A stretch of DNA of 64,000 bases from positions 186,001-250,000 of the forward strand of contig JAEIOD010000001.1 in NCBI GenBank assembly GCA_016342415.1, written 5' to 3'. Below, piece after piece: positions 8,384 through 16,229 of the stretch. The translations under genes were made by a program, and so were the position numbers. This stretch comes from Clostridiales bacterium (GTDB lineage: Bacteria > Bacillota > Clostridia > Peptostreptococcales > Acidaminobacteraceae). How positions within the stretch are numbered: the first letter of the stretch is position 1; each line of letters starts with the position of its first letter. The notes below the pieces were generated by a model that saw only the letters and a program-made list of their open reading frames with translations, was not told the origin of the DNA and ran no database searches.

Positions 8384-8743
8384 TTAAGCAGATAGTCTAC
8401 TCATTTTTGTTAAAACGTCTTCCGGGCTAAATGGCTTAACAATAAAGTCTCTTGCACCGCTTTTTACCGATTCTAAAATGATACTCTCTTGTCCCATTGC
8501 AGAAACCATACAAACTTTTGCCTTGGAGTCAATTTTTAAAATTTCTTTCAAAGCTACAATACCATCCATCTCTGGCATAGTAATATCCATAGTTACTATA
8601 TCCGGTTTAAATTCATTAAACTTCTCAATAGCTTCAACGCCGTTTGATGCTTCAGCAATCACTTCATAACCTTCTTTTACCAATATGTTTTTTAGTACGA
8701 CACGCATAAATGCAGCATCATCTACAATTAAAATTCTTTTCAT
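8384..8743 (-). CDS. cheY: CheY-like single-domain response regulator
   Basis: A 119-residue receiver domain with no output domain. The acidic pair Asp8/Asp9, phospho-acceptor Asp53 (TMDITMPEMDG), the conserved Ser/Thr site (VSAMG) and the Lys in FIVKPFS are all present. It closely resembles Firmicute CheY, which binds FliM and sets flagellar rotation. The ATG at 8743 has GGAGG eight bases upstream; an earlier in-frame start would include the ribosome site. It is alone in its transcript and sits behind a sigma-A promoter and a c-di-GMP-I riboswitch, so CheY abundance should respond to c-di-GMP. No other che genes are next to it. Confidence 0.9.
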   Translation of the reverse strand: MKRILIVDDAAFMRVVLKNILVKEGYEVIAEASNGVEAIEKFNEFKPDIVTMDITMPEMDGIVALKEILKIDSKAKVCMVSAMGQESIILESVKSGARDFIVKPFSPEDVLTKMSRLSA

Positions 8744-8785
8744 TAATTCCTCCATATGACACAAAAAAGTGATACGAAAAAATTA

Positions 8786-8876
8786 ATTCGTTTCAGTAGC
8801 CAGACGATCATAGAATACTCCTTAGATTCATAGCTTTGCGTCTTTATCTTTCGATAAATTTGCCTTTTTCGTGATT
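8786..8876 (-). ncRNA. c-di-GMP-I (GEMM-I) riboswitch
   Basis: Read on the minus strand, the RNA has GGCAAA, a GAAA-capped hairpin (TTATCGAAAGATAA), the highly conserved GACGCAAAGC, then CTAAGG and a second hairpin ending GTCTGGCTACTG. These are the landmarks of the GEMM-I aptamer, with the tetraloop in P2 and the CTAA junction. After the aptamer, ACGAA can pair with TTCGT ahead of CACTTTTTT, and the 5' strand CACGAAAAA is complementary to the later TTTTTTCGT, so a ligand-controlled switch is plausible. It lies between a sigma-A promoter and cheY. Confidence 0.88.
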
Positions 8877-8900
8877 TAATCAGTTATTATTACTTCATAC

Positions 8901-8929
8901 ATGATACTACCGTATCCTTAAATTGTCAA
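8901..8929 (-). promoter_or_regulatory. Sigma-A promoter of the riboswitch-cheY transcript
   Basis: On the minus strand: TTGACA, a 17-base spacer and TATCAT. Predicted start near 8894, about 20 nt upstream of the riboswitch core. Confidence 0.82.
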
Positions 8930-8971
8930 TAATCATAATGAAAAGATTATTGGTTTAATGACAACAAAATG

Positions 8972-8989
8972 TAGACCCAAAAGGGTCTA
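8972..8989 (-). terminator. Hairpin after the vWA lipoprotein gene
   Basis: TAGACCC and GGGTCTA with a 4-nt loop, placed 3 bases after the stop codon. The U tract after it on the minus strand (CATTTTG) is weak. Confidence 0.6.
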
Positions 8990-8991
8990 GA

Positions 8992-10302
8992 TTATTTCAC
9001 ATAACTATTGATTACTTTTACCATTAAGTCATTGAGTTGTTCAACTTGATAATATCCTATAGTTGGTGTTAAATGACTGTTGCCAATCCCCGAATGATCG
9101 GTTAAGAAGATATAAGTACCATTGGTTGAAATATCTAAGAATCTTAAAAGAAATTCTGTATCTTTATCAACACCAGATGATGCGATTGGAATGATTCTGA
9201 TGCCTAATGCATTGGCTTCTTTAATCAATTCATGAATCTGTGAAATGTTTTGATCTGTATGATGAGGTGGTGCATCCAATACTAGAAATAGTAATTTTGC
9301 CTCAGCAGCTTCATTCCAATTGTGATTGTATATTGCATCGTTTAAAGCAACTACTACCGCTTCTTCATAATCCCCACCACCATTTGCATATTGCTCATTC
9401 ATCTCATTTATCACTTGTTTGATATCATTAGTAAACGGGAAGGATCTCACTAAATATTCATCACCATGATCTCTATAGTAGTTGGCACTGACTCTAATAT
9501 TTAAGTTGTTGGCATTTTCCTTGTTCACTTGACTAATCACATCTGAAAGCTCTGTTTTAATATACTCTAATTCATCCGCCATTGATCCTGTAGTGTCCAC
9601 CATCAGCATGATGTCCACATTATCTACCTTATTGGCTTTTTCATCTAAGGTTATTTTGAAATAATTGTCATCTAGAGTCACTATTTCATACGTGTTTTGG
9701 TTGTATGAAATTCTAGCATCCAATTGAGGTTTCTGTATAAAGGTTTTATCCAGGAAAGGATAAATAACAGCATATCCATTATTATCAGTATAACCCGTAT
9801 AATAAGTATTTTGTGCATCATGTAGCTCAATCTGTGCACCAATTAGAGGTTGATTGTCTTCATTCATAACCTTGAACTCATAACGTGTCCAGTTTTCAAA
9901 ATTCCAATGCGACTTCATATTATACCAGGAATTATCATTTAATATCTCCATAAAATATTCAAAGTTCTTATTGTCATTCCATTCTCCCGCTGTCAGACTA
10001 CCTGGATTATATTGTGTATTATTTCTATCTTCAATAAAATCACTCATCACTTCTGAAGATGATTTACTTTCACTTACGCTACTTGCTTCATCAGTTGATT
10101 CGACTTCAGTAGAGCCATAATCTTTTAGACTTACATCCTCACTTGAACTACCGGATTCTACTGTAATACCATCATCACTGCTAGTTGACTCACTTGTTTC
10201 AATATCAACTACCTCGTTTTGACTGTTACTATCGTTTGCCCCACATCCATTTAATGTTAAGAACATAACTGCTATCATCAATATCACTAATGTCTTTTTC
10301 AT
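8992..10302 (-). CDS. Lipoprotein with von Willebrand A domain
   Basis: A 436-residue surface lipoprotein. Lipobox LNGC with the lipidated Cys20 follows a normal signal peptide. Residues 25-90 are a Ser/Asp/Glu-rich low-complexity linker. Residues about 138-215 look like a carboxypeptidase-regulatory or Cna-B type beta sandwich (NEDNQPLIGAQIELHDA, TDNNGYAVI). From 225 there is a vWA domain with the MIDAS sequence DTTGS at 236-240, so it probably binds a divalent metal and a protein partner. Well-spaced GGAGG before the ATG. Single-gene unit. Likely a surface adhesion or envelope-stress protein; no partner is apparent nearby. Confidence 0.85.
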   Translation of the reverse strand: MKKTLVILMIAVMFLTLNGCGANDSNSQNEVVDIETSESTSSDDGITVESGSSSEDVSLKDYGSTEVESTDEASSVSESKSSSEVMSDFIEDRNNTQYNPGSLTAGEWNDNKNFEYFMEILNDNSWYNMKSHWNFENWTRYEFKVMNEDNQPLIGAQIELHDAQNTYYTGYTDNNGYAVIYPFLDKTFIQKPQLDARISYNQNTYEIVTLDDNYFKITLDEKANKVDNVDIMLMVDTTGSMADELEYIKTELSDVISQVNKENANNLNIRVSANYYRDHGDEYLVRSFPFTNDIKQVINEMNEQYANGGGDYEEAVVVALNDAIYNHNWNEAAEAKLLFLVLDAPPHHTDQNISQIHELIKEANALGIRIIPIASSGVDKDTEFLLRFLDISTNGTYIFLTDHSGIGNSHLTPTIGYYQVEQLNDLMVKVINSYVK

Positions 10303-10507
10303 AATTACTACCTCCCTATAGACATTAGACGATAAGTTATCACAAATGTTCCATAATTTTTAGTCCAAATACCTAGTTTAATATGACAAAAGGCGTATCT
10401 ACGTCTATTTGCAACACTTTTGAAGTGTTAGAATTTTCTGTTATTGTTAGATCTGTTTTTTTTGAAATTAAGTATTTGATACTAAAATATTATTTTTCAC
10501 AAAAAAA

Positions 10508-10526
10508 GATCACTTGATAAGTGACC
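10508..10526. terminator. Bidirectional terminator
   Basis: GATCACTT/AAGTGACC stem with seven A on the left and GGTTTTTT on the right. It ends the membrane-protein gene on the minus strand. Confidence 0.75.
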
Positions 10527-10535
10527 GGTTTTTTA

Positions 10536-11006
10536 TTATTTTTTTGTCATTGCTGATAAACTTCTATTCTCAGCTACTTTATATCCTAAAGCATAAACTG
10601 ATATCATTATAGCCAGCGATATAAATGAAACTGGCATAAGAAAATGTGTTTTTACGAAAAATAACAGTTTTTCTTCAATAAATCCACCAATTCTGAGTGT
10701 TGGCATAAAATACATTTGTGTATAAAAACCAATTGAATTTGAAAAGAAGCGACCAAGGATTATAGTTTGAAGAAACATCATCAGCAAACTTATAAATCCA
10801 CCTATATGACCGTATATGACAGATTCTCTTATAGAACCCGATAGTCTAAATGAGGTTATTCCAATAACAAACCACAAAGTTAAAAATGCCATCCCGTAAA
10901 GCGTTACACCACTACCATATATATCTGTAGTTATCATTAAGTCCGATAAAAACTTACCGAGTACAAACGGCGATAATGATAAAAAAACAAGCAAAACTTT
11001 TTTCAT
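10536..11006 (-). CDS. Small four-helix membrane protein, function unknown
   Basis: A 156-residue protein with four hydrophobic segments (about 3-22, 30-52, 67-88 and 118-142) and a short basic tail. I do not recognise a family and see no catalytic motif. The ATG has AAGGAG upstream. It starts 12 bp after the DUF4003 gene, so the two are probably co-transcribed and may work together at the membrane. Confidence 0.7.
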   Translation of the reverse strand: MKKVLLVFLSLSPFVLGKFLSDLMITTDIYGSGVTLYGMAFLTLWFVIGITSFRLSGSIRESVIYGHIGGFISLLMMFLQTIILGRFFSNSIGFYTQMYFMPTLRIGGFIEEKLLFFVKTHFLMPVSFISLAIMISVYALGYKVAENRSLSAMTKK

Positions 11007-11018
11007 AGAAACTCCTTT

Positions 11019-11993
11019 TTAAGTCGCTGCGCCAGTCGCAGCTGTTGAGGCCGTAATAGCCGCAATCATCGCAGCTTGCTGAGCAGCAATAATAGCTTGA
11101 ATAGATACGGTAACAGCCGTTGAAACAACATCACCATCATTATCTTTTATGTACTCACTGGTTATTATCGAAGAAGCCATCATAATATGCATACCTTTAC
11201 CCAACCATTTGTACTTTTTCTGTTGACTCAAATATTTAGAGACATCAATTAAGTCTTGAATTATTTCATCTTGATTCTGATCTATTAAACTGATCAATCC
11301 AACTGCAGGATAATAATCATATGAGACTCTTAATTTATTTTTTCTAAGTTCATCGAGTACTCGTTTACATCTTGCAACTGAGATATTAACATCACTCTTA
11401 TTAAAAGACATAATATGTGATAACATCTGTAAACCATTGCTTTTGTAAAAACCTTCTTCATTTAAAGCTTTATAATATATTTCTAATAAGTCAGGATTTT
11501 GATCGGTACTGGCCAATAATATTGCAAGAGCATAATCATCACCACTTGTTAAAAATGGATGATTCTTTTTCATCTCTTTATAAATCTCATAGGCTTTCTC
11601 AACAAATCCCTCAACATCACTGCCGTCATAAACTGTAGACAAAGCATATAAAGCTGTTGGTAAATATGTAGAACTCTTAAATCCCACAGATTTCAATATT
11701 TTTTGATTGTCTATCATTTTTTGCAAATGAGCTGTTGGGTTATCTGATGCTGCTGAAATCAAACCGCACAAGGCAAACATCATAGTCCCTCTAAATGGTG
11801 AAAATGTGCTGGTTTCTTTTTTAAGATATGCTTTAACGTCTTTAATTTGATCTGTATCCAATGTTTTATCTTTTATTACATGAGTTAAAGCCACTAGATG
11901 TTTGACACTATCACCATCCCATTTGAACTCACTTTTAAGTTGTTCATAATAATTGATCATAGAGTTTATTTTTTCTTCATATATAGATTTCAT
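11019..11993 (-). CDS. DUF4003 family protein
   Basis: A 324-residue, mostly helical soluble protein matching the DUF4003 pattern: an N-terminal YEQLK-type helix, the FRGTMMFALCGLI segment, the alternating GDDYALAILLAST and SNGLQMLSHIM helical repeats, and a hydrophobic, Ala-rich tail (IQAIIAAQQAAMIAAI). Proteins of this kind are scattered in Firmicutes and have no known role. The chosen ATG has a purine-rich GGAG upstream, and an alternative TTG lies four codons earlier inside that site. It precedes the small membrane protein by 12 bp. Confidence 0.75.
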   Translation of the reverse strand: MKSIYEEKINSMINYYEQLKSEFKWDGDSVKHLVALTHVIKDKTLDTDQIKDVKAYLKKETSTFSPFRGTMMFALCGLISAASDNPTAHLQKMIDNQKILKSVGFKSSTYLPTALYALSTVYDGSDVEGFVEKAYEIYKEMKKNHPFLTSGDDYALAILLASTDQNPDLLEIYYKALNEEGFYKSNGLQMLSHIMSFNKSDVNISVARCKRVLDELRKNKLRVSYDYYPAVGLISLIDQNQDEIIQDLIDVSKYLSQQKKYKWLGKGMHIMMASSIITSEYIKDNDGDVVSTAVTVSIQAIIAAQQAAMIAAITASTAATGAAT

Positions 11994-12108
11994 ACTCTCC
12001 TCCAATCATAACATCATACTCTAGTTACCTTTAGTATATCGTATTGGTAGTATAGAATGTATTTATTTCACTGTAAATTAATGATCTGAATACATTTTTA
12101 ATATTTGA

Positions 12109-13138
12109 TCATCTATTGATTATCATAGAATCCTTCCACTTTTTAAATTCCAAAGTACTCACACCATAAAGACTTAACAAGTAGTGTGTGTCAGATTCCT
12201 CGTAGATTTTTCCCCACAAACCATATTCAAACATTTCATATCCTTCAAGTATTTAGTCATCCTTTATTTTAACTTCTAATCCAACGGAAGACACAAAAGC
12301 TGTATAATCACCTAAGCGGTCTTTCTTTACCCATCCTTTATAAATTGTGTTACTATCGAGTGGACTTACCATTTCTACTTAATACCAGTCGTTGTAACTT
12401 GAGATCAGGTAAACAACATCTCCTCTTACAATTGTATCATTAACCACCATTGCTTCTTCTGGTGTCAAATATAAAAGGGCATCATTTACCATATACTTGA
12501 AGCTTCAAAGCTCAGTGGAACGTCTACGACCTGTCTGTTCATTCAAATACCAAGTTGGAATAATGCACTTTATCCTTATTTCTGTGAAATTATCATTAAG
12601 ATTCTTTCCAGTTTCAAGACTTTCTGTCAATTTAATTGCAGAAGTGTTCAAATTACAGACTGGACCAAATGCAGGTTGTGATAGGACATCAGAATTAAAG
12701 GCTAATCGTTCAGAAATAGGAATTTCATGAATCAGTTCAAATATATAAGGTTTTTAACAACACCCTCTTATCATTAAACTGATTATCTTTTACAATTACA
12801 AGGTATGCGTTTAATTCTTCAGCTTCACTTTCCGATGTCAAATCATCAAGTAAAGCATACATCTTGTAAGGTACATCAGTATCATTTATTATTGAAGCGT
12901 CTCCCTTTGAAGAAGAGTACCCTTCTAAGATATCATAATACATGTACTCAATTAATTTGCCTAGTGAATGGTTGTCGACATATGTCGTCTCACGTTGATT
13001 TAGTCTTCATATCTAATATGAGCATACGCATCTAATATACTCTTCCAATAACCGTCTTCATGATAAGTCATATCCTATCAATAAACAGAATAAAATACTG
13101 ATTGTTCCAATATGTCGTGTTTGTTTTACTCTTGACAT
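12109..13138 (-). pseudogene. Decayed membrane-anchored SH3-like protein gene
   Basis: Fragments in different frames line up as one broken gene. The start ATG (13136-13138) overlaps the stop of the upstream lipoprotein gene (TAATG). It encodes a signal or membrane segment (IGTISILFCLLIGYD), then shifts frame (YHEDGYWKSILDAYAHI), continues as DVPYKMYALLDDLTSESEAE, shifts again near 12750 (ELIHEIPISERLAF), and then runs in one frame through three stop codons (TGA, TAA, TAA). The last third contains an SH3-like stretch (IVRGDVVYLISSYNDWY, then YKGWVKKDRLGDY). At least two frameshifts and three stops show that it no longer makes the full protein. It was the last gene of the operon at 13138-15314. 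Confidence 0.8.
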
Positions 13139-13817
13139 TACAACCTCGAATCTGCTTCAATTCTATAGACTCTACCATTGATTAGTAGTATTTGACATAG
13201 ATTTTTTGAACCAACCATTCTTTTTTTAAATTCATCTTTTTCAGTTGGTACCAAAAACCAGTTTTGACCATCAAAGTGAAAGAAATCTGTAAAACTTTCT
13301 ATTTTATAGGATGTTGTTAACTCTTCTTTATTATAGGTATAATACCCTCTCTGAAAGAAATCTTCATCAATATCCAAATCCAGTTGAGTAATCATCTCAA
13401 CATCTTCAGGAAAAATTCTTTGAACTTTGTCAATAACAATCCGATCATTCTCCATTTCTATCACATAACCATAAATGGTTTTGCTATTAAGTTCATGTAT
13501 TAGAATCCTATCCATTAAAGTATCCTTATAGGTTCTATCATTTTCCAGTTCGGTTAATTCCCATGCGCCAACACGATATGTTATTTGTCGTGTCTGCTCC
13601 TCTAAGTCAATTTCCAATAGATTAATCCTCTCACGTGATTCGTTTAAAGAGTTTTCTAAGTCAGAGTTTCTTTCCAATAGTTCTATTGTTGTATCTTCTA
13701 ACTGTTTTATTCGTTGTGTCAATAATGCCAAGTTGTCCTTTGTTGGCCCTATTTCGTCTTGGTTTGTACAACCGATTAAACTCAAGATCAAAAGCAAACT
13801 AATAATTTTTTTTTCAT
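13138..13817 (-). pseudogene. Coiled-coil lipoprotein gene, start out of frame at a poly-A run
   Basis: The downstream frame encodes about 219 residues: hydrophobic LLLILSLIGC with a lipobox, a coiled coil (about 20-70, RIKQLEDTTIELLERNSDLE) and a beta-rich domain with conserved Trp. The natural start is the ATG at 13815-13817, which has GAGGTGA upstream and would read MKKK, but the run of nine A (13806-13814 on this strand) puts the rest out of frame. One more A would restore MKKKIISLLLILSLIGC. The only in-frame starts left are TTG codons inside the signal peptide. It may be phase variable, rescued by slippage, truly broken, or a sequencing error. Homologues not recognised. Confidence 0.7.
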
Positions 13818-13832
13818 CTTCACCTCTACGAT

Positions 13833-14162
13833 TTATACGATACCCTCTTCATCTGTTCTTTTAATATACTTTAAAACATCTCGAATATAGTTATCTACGT
13901 TAAATTCAAAATCATTTTCTTCGAACTCGAATAACTCATCTGAAAGTGCCTTTATTCGTTTTTGTCTATAAGCAGCTATCATGCTTTCCATACGCTCATT
14001 ATCTATATAATCCAAATCTCTTAAGCTGATAATAAAATCTTCTAATTTGTCGGTTTTACCCTCTTCTTTACTCATTACATTGACAATAGCCATTTTACAG
14101 ACAAAATAGATAACGAAGAAAAGAATAACCAACTGTGCCAAATTAAACAATAGTACTTCCAT
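13833..14162 (-). CDS. Small N-terminally anchored protein, function unknown
   Basis: A 109-residue protein with one N-terminal membrane segment (about 5-25) and an acidic, helical cytoplasmic tail (DNERMESMIAAYRQKRIKALSDE). GGAGG lies before the ATG. It sits 18 bp after the 14181-15314 gene and 15 bp before the lipoprotein start, so it is the second gene of a compact operon of anchored proteins. I do not recognise a family. Confidence 0.7.
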   Translation of the reverse strand: MEVLLFNLAQLVILFFVIYFVCKMAIVNVMSKEEGKTDKLEDFIISLRDLDYIDNERMESMIAAYRQKRIKALSDELFEFEENDFEFNVDNYIRDVLKYIKRTDEEGIV

Positions 14163-14180
14163 AACGCCTCCATTTTTCTG

Positions 14181-15314
14181 TTAGTTGTACAACTCAATTG
14201 ATATAACTTCTGATGGTTCATTATGTGGAAAAACAGACTTTATCAGACCAAAACCTTTTGCATAATAATCTTTTCTCATCAACTCATCCTGATAGAAAGT
14301 TGATACTTCTATACAGTTGAAAACTTGATTTAAAGAGTTCACCTTAAGATCTATGTTGGTTAAAATATGGTATGCATCTCCAAAATCAGTACTCCATTCA
14401 TAATTTTCAATAATTAAACTTGGCAAAATGATATAATCCAGTAATACAGTCTCATCACTATCGTCTTCATGAAACATGTATGAGTATCCTACTGCATGGT
14501 TTGAAATAAACAATTTGCTTTCAACATCTGTTACTGGAAATTCTTCTTTATAAGTCGTTTTTATTTTCAGATAGGTATCAGTAACTTCGTAGTAATCATA
14601 GATAACTTCAGATTCTTCTGTATTGAAGGTCACCACCATTGGTTCTGTTACAAAATAGTCATTGCCCTTTTCATAGGATGTTTGATCTACTCTTGTAATG
14701 GTTATTGAATCCGAGTAGATACCAAAAGCATCTCTAAACCGTTCAGTAGTAACAAACTGAATACGCTCTCCAACTTCAATGTTACTGTACGTCAACATCA
14801 ATTCTGTATCTGTTTCAGTCTGAATGTCTGCTGTGGGATAATAAAGAGTTTGAAATATCGGTCTCATACCATTATCACTTAATATTCGATTGATCTGTTC
14901 ATCCATCACTTCAGGAGGTGGCGTTATAGTTGCCTTAAAAGTGAATGTATCTGACGTGATGAAAAGTTTGCCTTCTTTTGGTATATTGACTTTCTTGTCA
15001 TCTACTTCGAAATATGACTCCATATCGTATAATTTATTAAGATTACTTATAGATCCATTATAAGAACTATCTAATATAGTAAAGAAAATATCACGATAAA
15101 CATGAGTATCTGATGTATAAGCATCTATTAAGACTTCTTTCGTTTTCACTTCACTTGTTAGTTCAATATTGGTTTCTTCCAGTTTGTATTTTTCTACTCT
15201 TAATTCTTGTTCCTTTTCTCTAAAGGATGATTTTAAGTGATTCATTTTCGTCTGTTGTATCACCAACAAACCAATTAAACCGATCAAAATCAATAAAGTA
15301 ATTTTTTTGTTCAT
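14181..15314 (-). CDS. Membrane-anchored extracytoplasmic protein, function unknown
   Basis: A 377-residue protein with one N-terminal membrane helix (ITLLILIGLIGLLVI), a short coiled coil (about 25-60) and a long beta-rich region outside the cell. No family is recognised. The ATG at 15314 is preceded by GGTGG; a start five codons earlier would absorb this site. First gene of the operon whose later members are a small anchored protein, a lipoprotein and an SH3-like pseudogene. The set looks like a surface or envelope complex that is being lost. Confidence 0.72.
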   Translation of the reverse strand: MNKKITLLILIGLIGLLVIQQTKMNHLKSSFREKEQELRVEKYKLEETNIELTSEVKTKEVLIDAYTSDTHVYRDIFFTILDSSYNGSISNLNKLYDMESYFEVDDKKVNIPKEGKLFITSDTFTFKATITPPPEVMDEQINRILSDNGMRPIFQTLYYPTADIQTETDTELMLTYSNIEVGERIQFVTTERFRDAFGIYSDSITITRVDQTSYEKGNDYFVTEPMVVTFNTEESEVIYDYYEVTDTYLKIKTTYKEEFPVTDVESKLFISNHAVGYSYMFHEDDSDETVLLDYIILPSLIIENYEWSTDFGDAYHILTNIDLKVNSLNQVFNCIEVSTFYQDELMRKDYYAKGFGLIKSVFPHNEPSEVISIELYN

Positions 15315-15441
15315 GTATACCACCTTCATTATCTTGTATCATTTCCATTATATCTCAAGAGTTTCGGTATTAACGGTAAAAATTGAAATTTCATCCAAAT
15401 GTAATACAAAAGAAAAGATGTTGTAAAAGATCAAAATAAAA

Positions 15442-15469
15442 AGCCAAAACTCCTCATAGAATTTTGACT
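15442..15469 (-). terminator. Terminator after the BRCT gene
   Basis: An 11-bp stem with two mismatches (AGTCAAAATTC against GAGTTTTGGCT) followed by a U-rich run on the minus strand. Confidence 0.6.
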
Positions 15470-15483
15470 TTTATCATCACTAT

Positions 15484-15729
15484 TTATTTTTCTACTTTGT
15501 CCAAGAACTCCTCATCCATCATAATATTGATTTCTAGGTGAAATGCTCTATCCAATTTACTACCAGGACGTGCGCCCATTACTAAAAGTGTCGTAGCAGA
15601 TGTTATGTTCTTGGTAATTCTAGCACCATTTTTCATCGCTATCTTTTCCATTACTACACGCGTATAAGGACTTTTACCTGTAAAACATATAATTTCATTT
15701 TTAAATGGCTTTTTATTTAAATATCTCAT
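15484..15729 (-). CDS. Stand-alone BRCT domain protein
   Basis: An 81-residue protein that is a single BRCT domain: ICFTGKSPYTRVVMEKIAMKNGA, the GAR-type turn, a strand TTLLVMGARPGSKLDRA and a final helix. This closely resembles the C-terminal BRCT of NAD-dependent DNA ligase, but no ligase core is attached. BRCT domains bind DNA ends or protein partners in repair. Alone on its transcript, with a terminator downstream. It may be a true small protein or a detached fragment of a larger repair gene. Confidence 0.8.
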   Translation of the reverse strand: MRYLNKKPFKNEIICFTGKSPYTRVVMEKIAMKNGARITKNITSATTLLVMGARPGSKLDRAFHLEINIMMDEEFLDKVEK

Positions 15730-15799
15730 TTGTTCATTATAATAAAAATAACAAGATGATGCAATTAAATGTTGTTAGATATGTTTCATACTTGCCGCT

Positions 15800-16141
15800 T
15801 TACAACATATAAGGCATATAAATTATAAGAGCAATAACAAATGAAATCACAGACATAATCAATACCGCACCAGCTGCAAAATCCTTAGCATTCTTTATGA
15901 GTATATGGTGTTCCTTTGAATAGACATCCAAAGTCGATTCCAATGCTGAATTAAGAAGTTCGGATGACAACACAACACCACTACAAAGAAGTGTAATAAC
16001 CCATTCCATCCTAGTTACTCTAAAAAAGACATTCAACAGAAGAACCAATAAAAAACTGATTGCCATCACTTTAAAGTTTGATTCATTTTTTATCCCATCT
16101 ACGATGCCTTCAAACGCATGTTTAAAAGATTTAAATTTCAT
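15800..16141 (-). CDS. dgkA: Diacylglycerol/undecaprenol kinase family protein
   Basis: A 113-residue trimeric-type lipid kinase. Three membrane helices follow an amphipathic N-terminus (KFKSFKHAFEGI). The catalytic and metal-binding region SSELLNSALESTLDV and the AKDFAAGAVLI helix match Gram-positive DgkA, which phosphorylates undecaprenol. The start at 16141 follows GAAGGT; the longer frame has no site. It acts in the cytoplasmic membrane, recycling the lipid carrier for cell wall synthesis. Confidence 0.88.
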   Translation of the reverse strand: MKFKSFKHAFEGIVDGIKNESNFKVMAISFLLVLLLNVFFRVTRMEWVITLLCSGVVLSSELLNSALESTLDVYSKEHHILIKNAKDFAAGAVLIMSVISFVIALIIYMPYML

Positions 16142-16229
16142 ATCTACCTTCAATCTACTATTGAACAAAGTTTATCTTAAAATCACTATATAGAATACAG
16201 CCAATAGCGCCAAGTCAGTTCCATATCCA

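Noticed and set aside
10381..10450. Possible second c-di-GMP riboswitch before the vWA lipoprotein gene
   Set aside because: A small AACACTT dyad and a GCAAATAGACGTAGA stretch are present, but the conserved GEMM core is not.
10508..10526. Short inverted repeats such as this as possible mobile-element ends
   Set aside because: No target-site duplications or transposase remnants flank them; all are better explained as terminators.
12497..13035. Plus-strand open frames across the SH3-like pseudogene
   Set aside because: The minus-strand fragments join into one recognisable decayed protein; the plus-strand frames have no start signals.
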